A stretch of DNA of 64,000 nt, taken from positions 1 to 64,000 of the forward strand of contig CAUZXS010002497.1 of the NCBI GenBank assembly GCA_963585895.1. The letters run 5' to 3'. The notes under the pieces were generated by a model. It saw only the letters and a list, made by a program, of their open reading frames with translations. It was not told the DNA's origin and made no database searches. The translations under genes were made by a program, and so were the position numbers. This DNA comes from Sepioteuthis lessoniana (Eukaryota > Mollusca > Cephalopoda > Myopsida > Loliginidae). Shown here piece after piece: positions 34,455-43,984 of this stretch (position 1 is the first letter of the stretch; every line of letters begins with the position of its first letter).

Positions 34455-35080
34455 AATTAATAAATATAAAAATAACTATTTCCCATGGGGCCTCTGACAG
34501 GAAGTGCAATTCGTGCATACCTGAAAAATGTGCTTATGGCACCAAAAAGAAATTTTTTCTCAGTTGCCTTGACATACTTCAACTGTGATGGACGGCTCCT
34601 TTTTCTCTTGATAGCCAGTTGGAGCACACGTTTGCCAAGGCCTCTGGCTGAGTAGTGCATTGTCTCTTGCTTGTAGCAGCATCAGGTGAACATATCAACT
34701 GACCACAGACACACATGATGGACCCTCAAAACCCTTATACTCAATACTGATGATTCACAATTGGCCAAAATGATTCCTAAGATTCCTCTAAAGTCTTGAC
34801 CAAGAAGCACTGTTATTTCTACTTGTTCAGGAAAACATTCCACACCACAAAATAATTGTAAACCCTGCAAAAAAAAAAATTGAGTTTAAAAGTATCCCAG
34901 CCACTTTTATTCCTGTCATTTCTTCCTTTGCAGCTTCAAAGAACAAAAAGAAGATAAGTGAATGAGGATAAGAAGAAAAAAGCCATAATTTTCCATCAAC
35001 AACACACAACCAAAAACCTTTTTATACCCCATAAATGACTTCAAGTTATAAAACTTAAAATTAACATGAACAAATGGTTG
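34455..35080 (-). repeat. Repeat F, second subfamily copy
   Basis: GGGGCCTCTGACAGGAAGTG, GGCACCAAAAAG, TAGCCAGTTGGAGCACACG, TTCAGGAAAACATTCC and TTTGCAGCTTCAA match the copies at 38220 and 40065 in inverse orientation. Frames inside are not credible genes. Confidence 0.65.
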
Positions 35081-35081
35081 G

Positions 35082-35163
35082 TTGTTTCGTTGAGTTTTAT
35101 GGTATATCAACCTTGTAGGTTATTTGATGCTGAATCCTGTTTATATATATATATATATATATA
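35082..35163 (+). repeat. Left end of a composite repeat E, cut by mariner
   Basis: GGTTGGTTGTTTCGTTGAGTTTTATGG, CAACCTTGTAGGTTATTTG and GATGCTGAATCCTGTTTATA, then (TA)n. The rest of the E unit resumes after the mariner, at about 36600. Confidence 0.7.
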
Positions 35164-36299
35164 CAAGTCTCATTAAATAATTTTCCTGACTTTTTTTGTA
35201 TGGGCACTTTTATTGATAGTACACACATGAAACTCAAGTCACCTTTGAAGTAATCTCCTCCAGCTGCAATGCACTTGTACTGTTCCAACAACTTTTGGAA
35301 GGCCCCATAGAAGTCCTTGTGTGTGAGCGTGTCAATGACCTTTGTCACAGCCTCTTTCATCTCCTCAATTCTCTCATAACGACAGCCTCTAAGTTTTTCC
35401 TTGAGCTTAGGGAATAAGCAAAAGTCACAGGGAGCAAGGTCTGGACTATAGGGAGGGTGAGGAAATGTCTTGATGCCCATCTTGGTCGAATAGTCTGTGA
35501 CAAGGATGGAGTTGTGGACTGGTGCATTGTCCTAGTGGAAATGCCATTGACCTGATTTGAAGAGTGCTGGCCTCTTTTGATGGAATCTCTTGCTGAACTC
35601 CCTTAAACCATCAACATAGTATTCCGTGTTGATGGTCTGTCAAGTGGGAACCCAGTGCATGTAGATCATTCCAGGGCTGTCAAAAAAAGGGATCATCAAA
35701 AGTTTGTGGGTGGATTTGCTCTGTCTGGCCTTCTTGGGTTTGGGAGAGCCAGCATGCTTCCACTGGCAACTCTGTCTCTTGGTCTCTGGGTCATAGCAGT
35801 AGATCCAGCTTTCATCACAGGTCACCAGAGCATCAAAAACTGTGGGATCTGAAATGATCAGCTCGACCATTTTCCTGCTGTCATGACAACATCTTTGATT
35901 CTGATCTTCTCTGAGCACCCTTGGGACAAACTTCATGCCAGTCTTCCGCATCTTCAGTTCCTCGCGAATAATTGTGTATACAGTTCCCACACTGACATCA
36001 AACTGTTTAGTTATTGTCTCTATAGACATACGACGGTCCTTATCCACGAAAATCTTTATTTGGTCAATCAACTCTGGTATCCTGACTTCCTTACTCCTCC
36101 CACACCTCTCATCATCCATCACAGACTCCTTGCCTTCCTTGCATCTCTTATGCCACTCAAAAACTGATGCTCGATTCATGCAAGATGCTCGAAAAGCAGT
36201 CTGAAGCATTCCATACATTTCTGTGGCACTTTTACCAAGTTTAAAATAGAATTTTATTGTATATCGTTCATCTAAAGTTACCTCATGTCTAGATTGCAT
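35164..36299 (-). pseudogene. Mariner transposase, two nonsense mutations
   Basis: Reads from ATG at 36299 (MQSRHEVTLDERYTIKFYFK) through a paired-like N-terminal DNA-binding part with two helix-turn-helix regions (about residues 10-110; VGTVYTIIREELKMRKTG ends it), then the DDD catalytic core. First catalytic Asp is in TCDESW; the second in DNAPVHNS; the third in YSPDLAPCD, 34 residues after the second, giving the mariner DD34D signature. In-frame TGA at 35642-35640 and TAG at 35534-35532 interrupt it; both can be explained by single substitutions (a Gly codon, and Trp before DNAP). No other shift was seen. The frame has no stop before the right inverted repeat and runs through it. Such enzymes cut and paste the element at TA sites; this copy should be inactive. 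Confidence 0.93.
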
Positions 36300-36500
36300 T
36301 TTTGAAATTCACCAGCTGTAATAATCAGGCTTTAGTAAGGTGTATTCCAATTTCTGCTGTAGCTGTTCATTTGAACTTGAAATCATAAAAATTGGTCAGT
36401 CATCTCATAAGATGTATAGCAATAACATAGTGAATTTTCAAGAGTCTACAACAATTTTAAATGCCTGTACAAAAAAAGTCTGGAAACTTATTGAAGGTTC

Positions 36501-36504
<4 letters not shown>
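35164..36504 (-). mobile_element. Mariner transposon, 1341 bp, inactive
   Basis: Both ends are flanked by TA (35162-35163 and 36505-36506) inside a TA microsatellite. The inner 25-30 nt are inverted repeats sharing TTTCCAGACTTTTTTTGTAC and TTTTCCTGACTTTTTTTGTA. Size is typical for mariner. The element carries a single transposase frame with two stop codons (see the pseudogene entry). Confidence 0.93.

Positions 36505-36562
<58 letters not shown>
36505..36562. repeat. (TA)n microsatellite at mariner target site
   Basis: About 28 TA units following the element; a shorter run precedes it at 35146-35163. The mariner therefore inserted inside a TA array. Confidence 0.93.
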
Positions 36563-36563
<1 letters not shown>

Positions 36564-36599
36564 GATTTGTAAATGAATTGTTTGTCTGTAATGTTATTT

Positions 36600-37110
36600 T
36601 TAAATGTTTAACAGTTAAATGGTTTCAAGTATTGCTAACCAACATTACTAATTTTATTTGTACATATTTGAATGTTTTCAAGTATTTTTATCTAATACTA
36701 ATGAATCAAAAAGAAGTTTTGTATTGTTTCACCAAACACCACTTCATAGTTTTCACAGTACACCCTCCAGATATTTTTCTTTACTAGTGAGTCAACGCTG
36801 GATCTCTAGTAATTGCTACTACAATGCTGTTGTCTTGCTGTGCACATGCTCACTCCCAACTTCTTCCGCTTGTGTTCCGGTGTTTACTATTTCACTACAA
36901 CTAATAGTTTCCTTTGCGCACAGTTAAATAGTTTCAAGTATTGCTATTTAAAACTAGTAATTCTCTTGAACATTATTTATTCCTTTGCACACAGTTAATT
37001 GGTTCCAAGTATTGCTATGTAATACTAAAAAATTCAAATTAACAGCCATTTGTTGGCACATAGTTAAATGGTTTCAAGTATTAAAAATGATTAAATATTT
37101 CTATTTGTTC
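36600..37110 (+). repeat. Tandem-like CAGTTAAATGGTTTCAAG units (repeat E middle)
   Basis: Units of 55-75 nt share CACAGTTAAATGGTTTCAAG and TATTGCTATNTAATACTA. They occur at about 36610, 36670, 36920, 36990 and 37065. The same unit occurs once or twice in other E copies (12730, 20800, 55560-55700 inverted). This copy has the most units. Confidence 0.75.
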
Positions 37111-37118
37111 CATTCCTT

Positions 37119-37365
37119 GTCTGGTTTGGTTTCTTTGTTTAAAGGCATATCAACCTTTGTAGGTTATTTAATGCCAAAGCCATTCTCCTAGAAGAACAGT
37201 AGTGGTACTATTTAACCCATAGCTGGGAGGATAAGGGGGTTCATACCTTTCCTAATGGTATTTGCCCGAAAGTGAACATAATAGCGCGACTGAAGTACAA
37301 ACTTGCTTACTATGATTCTGCAGTCCCATGCTTTAACCATTACACCATGAGGACACCCCCCCATT
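37119..37365 (-). repeat. SINE-A, well preserved, nested in repeat E
   Basis: TGGTTTGGTTTCTTTGTTTAAAGG to CCATGAGGACACCCCCC. Internal promoter boxes are recognisable on the minus strand. Sequence CCATTCCTTGTCTG lies on both sides (before 37120 and at 37362-37375), a likely target-site duplication. Confidence 0.88.
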
Positions 37366-37560
37366 CCTTGTCTGTGTGGAGCTAGGAGTAATGGTAATGA
37401 AAGGGTGCTCCATATTCTTCATAGCTCCAGGTCGGGGAGACTCACCGTTGGATGGTTTAGTATAATATCCAGGACACTTGTTGGTGGTAGTGGGTGGTTA
37501 CCTGTCTGCAAAGACTTAGTTGTTGTATTCTACAGCCTCAGTTGACTCAGCTGAACATGA
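37366..37560 (+). repeat. Composite repeat E, right part after SINE insertion
   Basis: GGAGCTAGGAGTAATGGTAA, CATAGCTCCAGGTCGGGGAG, CAGGACACTTGTTGG and TTCTACAGCCTCAGTTGACTC. Confidence 0.7.
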
Positions 37561-38219
37561 ACAAAGAACAAATAATTTTACTGGAAACATTGTCTCTTCT
37601 GGCAGAACTTTTGTGTCAAAGTCAGAAGAAATTAAGAAGGTCTGATGATATTAATATGGTTGTTGGACAATAAAGACGTATGTGCTTGTATCTGTGAGAA
37701 TTAAACATAAGAGAAATTGTCACTTTATGAATGGATTTTTAAGTTTTCATATGTTGAATTGTTTCTGTTGTGACAATTGATTGTGTGTCAGTGAAAAGGG
37801 TATTGGGTAGAAAAAGAGGTTCATTCACAGATTTTAATGGCATGTCAATCTGTCTGAGGGTTTTTCATGCCTACATTTTTTACTTATAGAGCAATATATT
37901 TTTGGAACGAATTGTCTAATCAGATCAAAAACAGCAGTAGCATAAAAACTTTTATGATTGAATTGGATAAATTCAGATATGATGGTAAGAAAAAGAAGTT
38001 AAGAGGGAATTTTTAGAAACTATCGGATAAAATATCTGGGAATATGTGCAGGGGTGAAATTCTGACACCAGATTCCTTCTATCAATTTACACTCTTAGTA
38101 TGTGATTTTCACTGTTATTGGCATAGGTAATTAATCATATTGAGATAGCTCTGCACTGTTTTCTGATAGGACTACATTATACTTAAATTTTAAGTCCATA
38201 TCCTATTTCATTGTTATGT

Positions 38220-38830
38220 GGTTGCGATTTTGTGCTTTTTTCCTTGTAGTCTCTGCTTTTTTCTAGCGTCATTTATGGGGGTATAATAAAGTTTTTTGGG
38301 TTGTGGCGAATTGTTTGGAAATTCTGAAATTTGGTAACTGACTCCTCCTTCTTCTTCCCACTCCCATTCATTTGTTATCTTATTTTTTGTTGGTTGAAGC
38401 GGCAAGAGAATTAAGGACAGAAGGAAAATGATAAGGATACCTTAAGAATTAAATATTATTTTTGGGGTTTATGACTATTCTGTAGTGAAGAATGTTTTCC
38501 TGAACCAATAGAAACAGTCTTGCTCTCCCAAACAAGGTATTGAAGAATATTATGAACTCATCTTTGGTAAATTATAAGTTTGAGGGTCTGTTGTGTGTCT
38601 CACTGCTACTAGCAGAAGACGCAGGTCACTGCAAGGCCTTGGGATTTTGCCAGCTTGTGCACTCCCTACTAGCAGCCAAGAGAAAAGTTGTGTCTGTCTT
38701 AGCCAAAGTGATGAAAGCTTCTGAGGGAGTGTTCCTCTTTGGTGTCAGGAAGCCTTTCTTTTTACGCATGCACTGATTTTACCTCCTGTCAGTGGCTTCC
38801 TGGGAAACTGTTACTTTTGCATTTTAATCA
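38220..38830 (+). repeat. Repeat F copy
   Basis: Matches 40065-40680 in the same orientation: CAGTAGTG-type blocks, GAATGTTTTCCTGAACCA, CTACTAGCAGCCAAGAGAAAAG, TTTGGTGTCAGGAAG and TTTACCTCCTGTCAGTGGC. The 78-residue frame inside (38540) is spurious. Confidence 0.68.
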
Positions 38831-38948
38831 TTTAATTTTTATTGTCTTTTTTTTCACTTCTCATTCAATTCTCAGAAGTACGAGGAAGATAATGTTGTAT
38901 ACTTATGTTACAAAATAAAACAAAATAGTTATACCATTAACAAAGTAA

Positions 38949-39215
38949 AAGTAAGTAAAGTTGGCGACCATAATCGAGGGTGACCTGAAGGCTCCCTTTT
39001 CAATAGCTACAACACCAGAGTGTAGGGGAGAGCACCAATCCTTTCCCTGGATTGCTCAACTTTATCCTTGATCCTTACCCTATAATGCTGAGTGTTAAGC
39101 AAAGTAGCATCAAGTAACATTTTCTGAGTCTTTGGTATGACTCAACCTGGGATTGAACCAAGGTCTCCCGGGCCATTGGCAAACATTCTAACCATTATGC
39201 CAATGTCTGGTATCT
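38949..39215 (-). repeat. tRNA-derived SINE-B
   Basis: Minus-strand head CATTGGCATAATGGTTAGAATG (A box), then GGTTCAATCCCAGG, an almost ideal B box, and a body with CCAGGGAAAGGATTGGTGC. The end is GGTCACCCTCGATTATGGTC and GCCAACTTTACTTAC. Length about 265 nt. Other copies lie at 39808, 49555 and 53305. Confidence 0.85.
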
Positions 39216-39587
39216 AGTCATTAACAAAGCTTTCATCAAATAAATGACTCTCAAGCTAATCATGATTTCAGGGTCAAAGAATCATTATCACTAACCCAGA
39301 GCACCCCAGTAGTATCTTACTATACCTCAAGACTTTATTGGTTTTCCATCAAATTAAGGAAATACTAAATCAAAATGCAACCTCGTCTTAATATCCTTTG
39401 TTGTATTCTAACTAACATAATTTAGTTCAGCTATAAAAAATTAATTCAATGATGTCAAATTTGAATTAACTGATAAAATGAAAAAGTATGTATGAATGAG
39501 TAGATGATAAGTAATCCTAATACTGATATCCAACAATGTTGTTCAGAAAGACACCCAAAAAATGAAAACTAAGTTGTTGAAATTACC

Positions 39588-39727
39588 AATTTATTTATAT
39601 AACATATTTTTCCCTTACATCTTCATCTGTGTGTGTGGGTGTGTGAGTATATATATATATATATATACTCACACACCCACTCACACAGATGAAGATGTAA
39701 GGGAAAAATATGTTATATAAATAAATT
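39588..39727. repeat. 140-bp palindrome with TA apex
   Basis: Left arm from AATTTATTTATATAACATAT through CATCTGTGTGTGTGGGTG, an apex of about eight TA units, and the right arm as reverse complement with about one mismatch (CACACCCACTCACACAGATG). Arms are about 68 nt. Confidence 0.92.
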
Positions 39728-39777
39728 AAAATCAGGTGACCAATTCCATTTCCATTAATCCCCACATATATAAGTAT

Positions 39778-40020
39778 ATATATATATATATATATATATA
39801 TACTTATAGTGTTCAATCCTAGGTCACGTCATACCAAAGACTTTAAAAATGGTACTTGATACCTCCTTGTTTAACACTCAGCAATATAAGGTACATATCA
39901 ATGATAAAGTGGAGCAATCCTGGAAAAGGAGTAGTGCCCTCCCCTACACCCCGGTGTAATAGCTATTGAAAAAGGAGCCTTCTGCTCACCCTCGACTATG
40001 GTCGCCAACTTTACTTTTAC
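39778..40020 (+). repeat. SINE-B copy preceded by TA array
   Basis: Plus-strand copy with a decayed head (TCCTAGGTCACGTCATACC). The body has GGTACTTGATACCTCC, TGGAGCAATCCTGG and CTCCCCTACACCCCGGTG; the end is CCTCGACTATGGTCGCCAAC and TTTACTTTTACTT. Inverted relative to its neighbour at 38949. Confidence 0.78.
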
Positions 40021-40064
40021 TTTATGTATATATACATATATATATACATATATATATGGGGCTG

Positions 40065-40680
40065 AGAAGATTTGGTATTTATTTGTTACTGGTGTAGTTG
40101 TAGGTCATCAGTTGTTGAGGTCTATTGGGGTGATCATGAGTTTCATATCTGACACCTTTTTCTTCTTCTTACTTCATTCACTTGTTGTTTTCTTTGTCTG
40201 TGGAAGGCAGTAAGAGAATTAAGGATGCAAAAAAAGAGATGAGGATAGCTTTTAACTCAAAACTTTATTTTGAGGTTCATGACTATTCTGTGGCAAGGAA
40301 TGTTTTCCTGAACCAGAAGAAGTAGTCGCATTTTCCAGACAAGGTGTTGAAATATATTAATCATTTTTAGTGGGTTATAAGTTTAAAGTTTATCATTTGT
40401 CCAGTTATTGTCTTCAGTGAGGTATGTTTGGCAACAGCGGTTTGTTTGCAGAAGACAAAGTTGACTATCAGGCCCTGTGACCCAATCAGCACACATGCTC
40501 ACTACTAGCAGGTGAGAGAAAAGGGACTTTCCAGTTGAAGTGGTCATTGCTTAACAGAGAGGATTTCTCTTTTGGTGCCAGGAAGTCCATCCCTTCAGGG
40601 ATGTGTGGATTTCACTTCCTGTCAGAGGCCTTCTGGGAAACTTACTTTTTGAATTTATTTATTTCATTTTTGAATTTCTT
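40065..40680 (+). repeat. Repeat F copy
   Basis: TTTGTTACTGGTGTAG, GAATGTTTTCCTGAACCAG, CTACTAGCAGGTGAGAGAAAAG, TTTTGGTGCCAGGAAGTCC and TTTCACTTCCTGTCAGAGGC, ending in an A/T-rich tail with TTAATCCCTACATG. Confidence 0.68.
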
Positions 40681-40706
40681 TTTTTATTAATCCCTACATG
40701 TATATA

Positions 40707-40707
40707 T

Positions 40708-40773
<66 letters not shown>

Positions 40774-40775
40774 GG
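40707..40775. repeat. (CA)n-(TA)n microsatellite
   Basis: About 25 CA units then TATATATATATATA, directly beyond the end of repeat F. Confidence 0.95.
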
Positions 40776-40839
40776 AGATACACATCATAATGGTTATCAT
40801 GGTACAAAATGGAATTGGTCACCTGATTTCAAATCCTGG

Positions 40840-40990
40840 ATGAGACTGTTTATGTTTCCCTTAGTGCTAATGCCCTTAGGAAAAGCATGAATTAATTTTT
40901 TTCTCATCCCAACTTTGGATAGATAGTAGAGTTCTTTTGCTTTGGTTCTGCAACCAATCCTAGCAAAGAAACTCTAAATTCAAACAATGT
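40840..40990 (+). repeat. SINE-D fragment
   Basis: CCTTAGTGCTAATGCCCTTAGG, GATAGATAGTAGAGTTCTTTTGC and CTCTAAATTCAAACAATG: body and tail, decayed. Confidence 0.55.
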
Positions 40991-41083
40991 TTGCTTTGTT
41001 TAAAAATTGCAAGGTTAGTTCTGCCCATAGCAGAAGGGTTGGATACATATCCCCCCAACACACCTATATATATATGCATACTT

Positions 41084-41898
41084 CTTTAAGAAAAAACAAA
41101 AACAGCTCACATTAGGATTATAAATTTATTTCCATCCTGTTATGGGTTTTGATATAAATCAAAAACACCAAAAAAAAAAGACCTTGAGGAAAAAATACAA
41201 ATAATGATATGCCTAGAGGGAAAAATACAAACAATGATATGCCCCAACCCAGAAAAATTATTAAATCACAGATGCAAATTAATAGCTAGATGTAGACATA
41301 GGAATAAATTTAAACTATAGACAAATTATCATGGATAATACTTAAATAAAAAAACATAAGATTAATTTGAGATTTAAGGTAAATGAATAAAAATAAAACA
41401 AAATAAAAAAGATGAGAAAAAACCATGTGATGTGTACATACTCTTCAATGGAAGGGTAACTGAATTAATAGGCGCGAAAATAAAATTTGAATTTAAAATC
41501 TTAATTTTAAATTTTGAATTTAATTCAATATAAGTATTACTGTATCCTTATGTAAGGTTATTAAAGAAAGTTGTATTTCTCTAAATCAGAATTAAACCTG
41601 GAGTTTTAAGTTGAAATGTATTTAGATTTTAAAAAATAAAAAAGTAAAAAAATTAATTTACTATAATTCCAACCGGCAAAAAAAAAAAATGGAAGTGGGC
41701 CAAATGAGGAGAAAACTCTTCACCCCTCTTCTAACCCCTCCCACCATTCTTTCCTGTGTCTATTCTTAATTATTTCATCTATTAGATCTGAAGAAGTCTT
41801 GTTATTTTTTTTGGTGTTTTTGATTTATATCAAAACCCATAATAGGATGGAAATAAATTTATAATCCTAATGTGACCAGTTTTTGTTTTTTCTTAAAG
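41084..41898. mobile_element. Fold-back element G, long form
   Basis: Terminal inverted repeats of about 100 nt: CTTTAAGAAAAAACAAAAAC through ACCAAAAAAAAAAGAC at the left, complement from GTCTTGTTATTTTTTTTGGTG to TTTTTTCTTAAAG at the right. They enclose about 610 nt of AT-rich spacer. The arms are clearly homologous to the palindrome at 23980-24196. Next to the right arm lies GATCTGAAGAAGTC. Downstream ATTATTGCTCTGTAATGTC to AACTGGACCAAATAAT (to about 42025) is also shared. No transposase frame. Confidence 0.85.
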
Positions 41899-42022
41899 AA
41901 ATTATTGCTCTGTAATGTCAGTTACATTGAGGTCTTTGCCAGGAAAATTTAAATGTTCACTGTTGAATGTTTTTTTTTGTCCTGATGGAATTACTCTCAA
42001 CTCCGGTTTAACTGGACCAAAT

Positions 42023-42023
42023 A

Positions 42024-42079
<56 letters not shown>

Positions 42080-42080
42080 C
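42023..42080. repeat. (CA)n microsatellite
   Basis: About 22 CA units and a short TA run at the right border of element G; the other G copy borders (TA)n-(TG)n in the same place. Confidence 0.93.
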
Positions 42081-42259
42081 ATTAATATATTCAAATTTTG
42101 TGGTATCTATTGAGAGAGAGAGAGCTTGATATCTGGGATAGACTTTTATATGAAACTATTAGTTACAATATGTTTTCAATTTCTGTATTATACTGTCTCT
42201 CTCTACATATATAAGTTCTAAGATTTGTAGTGGATAGAAAAAGAAGATTAGAATAAAAT

Positions 42260-42895
42260 TAAAATCAAATGAAAAATAAATATTAAAAAATCCAGAAACT
42301 CCCAAAAGTCTCTGACCGGAAAAGGGGCAATGCATGTGCAAAAAATGGAACTCTCAGCAAAAGAAATAACCCTGGCCTCTTTCAGCAGTGACTGGCGAAG
42401 TGACAACACTAAAATCTTTCTTGCTATCCGTGGAATGCCCCACATGTCCGTCTTTAGGTGGTACGATGGTTAACCTTTCCACTAGTAGCTGCCATCTCTT
42501 TTACCAACGACCCACGGCTAAAAACATCAAATAATGAACTCATCAAAATCACAACTAAGACACCATATAATGGACTAAACAACTACAACTGAAAATGCCA
42601 AATAATAGACATATCTACTCAAAAGCAACCAACACGTTTTAACACCTTGTCTGGGAGATGCAACCATTTCATTTGGATTCAGGAATGATTTCCTGACCCA
42701 CAGAATAGTTGTTGAACCCAGAAATAATGTCAAAATATAAAAGATATCTTGGCCTCCTATCTTCTTTTCTTGTCTTCTTTCCCTGTAATTCCTGTACAGC
42801 CTTCATAAACCAAGAAATCAAATCAGCAAAATAACATCGGGTAAGATCAAGAAACCAAAATGGAGTCAGATAAAAACAACAACACAGAAAGAACA
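42260..42895 (-). repeat. Repeat F copy
   Basis: Closest relative of 32950-33600, matching over nearly the whole length: GACAACACTAAAATCTTTCT, TTAACCTTTCCACTAGTAGC, ACCAACGACCCACGGC, ACACCTTGTCTGGGAGATGC and ATAGTTGTTGAACCCAGAAA. Confidence 0.75.
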
Positions 42896-43114
42896 TTTAT
42901 ATTGTGGCAACACACAACCACTTAAAAAATTTAAAAAGTAATACAGATTTTTGTCTTAATTTCTATGCAGGTGAGGTCCATACAAAGATGAAGGATGTCT
43001 CACAAATATAAAATTTGGGTGAGACTTAGAAGTTTTTGAATGATCCTTATATATATATTTCAATCATACATCTTACATGCATCAGGGAGGTCTTCAGTGA
43101 TGTGCTGTCTTCAT

Positions 43115-43223
43115 TGCTGATTTCGGGTTATTTCTGCATCATATCAGCTCCGACAGTAACCCTGGCTTGACTCTGAAAGAGCCAAGCCGCCTCCGTGATC
43201 GCGACGTGCTACGCTCGTACCTC

Positions 43224-43257
<34 letters not shown>
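43115..43257. other. Short GC-richer block with TA array
   Basis: CGACAGTAACCCTGGCTTGACTC and GCCTCCGTGATCGCGACGTG stand out from AT-rich surroundings and end at a TA array. Possibly the body of another SINE; no clear A and B boxes. Confidence 0.35.
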
Positions 43258-43258
<1 letters not shown>

Positions 43259-43639
43259 GTCATTTAATGAATAGCAGGAATTTTTTTGAAAAAGGCAAAA
43301 TAATTTTTCAATCAAAATTCTTTTCTATAGATGTAAACTTTGCATGATTTGAAATTAGTTTAGAGCAAAAATTTCCTTATTCTTGTAAAAATATTTATTT
43401 TGAGGTTATTCAACATGGTGGCAAGTTAAACAGATTGCTCCAGGCTTGAACAGTGGTCTGTCATCAAATTTTTGGTGGCTGAGGAGTGCAAACCATGTGA
43501 AATTTACAGTTGTATGTGTGGTGTATATGCAGAAGCATATTTCAATGAAAAAAATTTGACAAATTGGCTAAAAATGAGTTTGCCACTATGAGCCTGCGTT
43601 AGTAAAGAAAAAATTCCAGGAACAGTAGTCAGTAGAAAA

Positions 43640-43870
43640 AGTCATTTGTAGCTAATGTGCTGGACTGCAACATCATAGTTAAGCTGGTTTAAAGTCTAGT
43701 TGTGTTATTACATTCACTTTCTAACTAATACTCTTAGGAAAGGTATAAACTTCCTTATCCCCTCCCCCACCAGGTAAGAGTTAAAAAAATACCACTACTT
43801 TTTTCAATTATGATGGCTTTATCATTAAATAACCCATGAAGGTTGATATGCCATTAATCAAAGAAACTGA
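43640..43870 (+). repeat. SINE-A copy, degraded
   Basis: GTAGCTAATGTGCTGGACTGC, TTACATTCACTTTCTAACTAATAC, TAGGAAAGGTATAAAC and GAAGGTTGATATGCCATTAA, then TCAAAGAAAC. Head and tail both recognisable. Confidence 0.78.
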
Positions 43871-43984
43871 TATATAAAAAGAAAAACCTTTAAAAATTAT
43901 TCATATTTTTTTGTAAAAATATTTATTTCAGCAGACCCTAAATTTAAAAAAAATGTTAGATCTGTATCTTTTGTTAAAGAAATA

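Noticed and set aside
38540..38776. 78-residue frame
   Set aside because: Lies wholly within repeat F, is not open in the sister copies and has no family.
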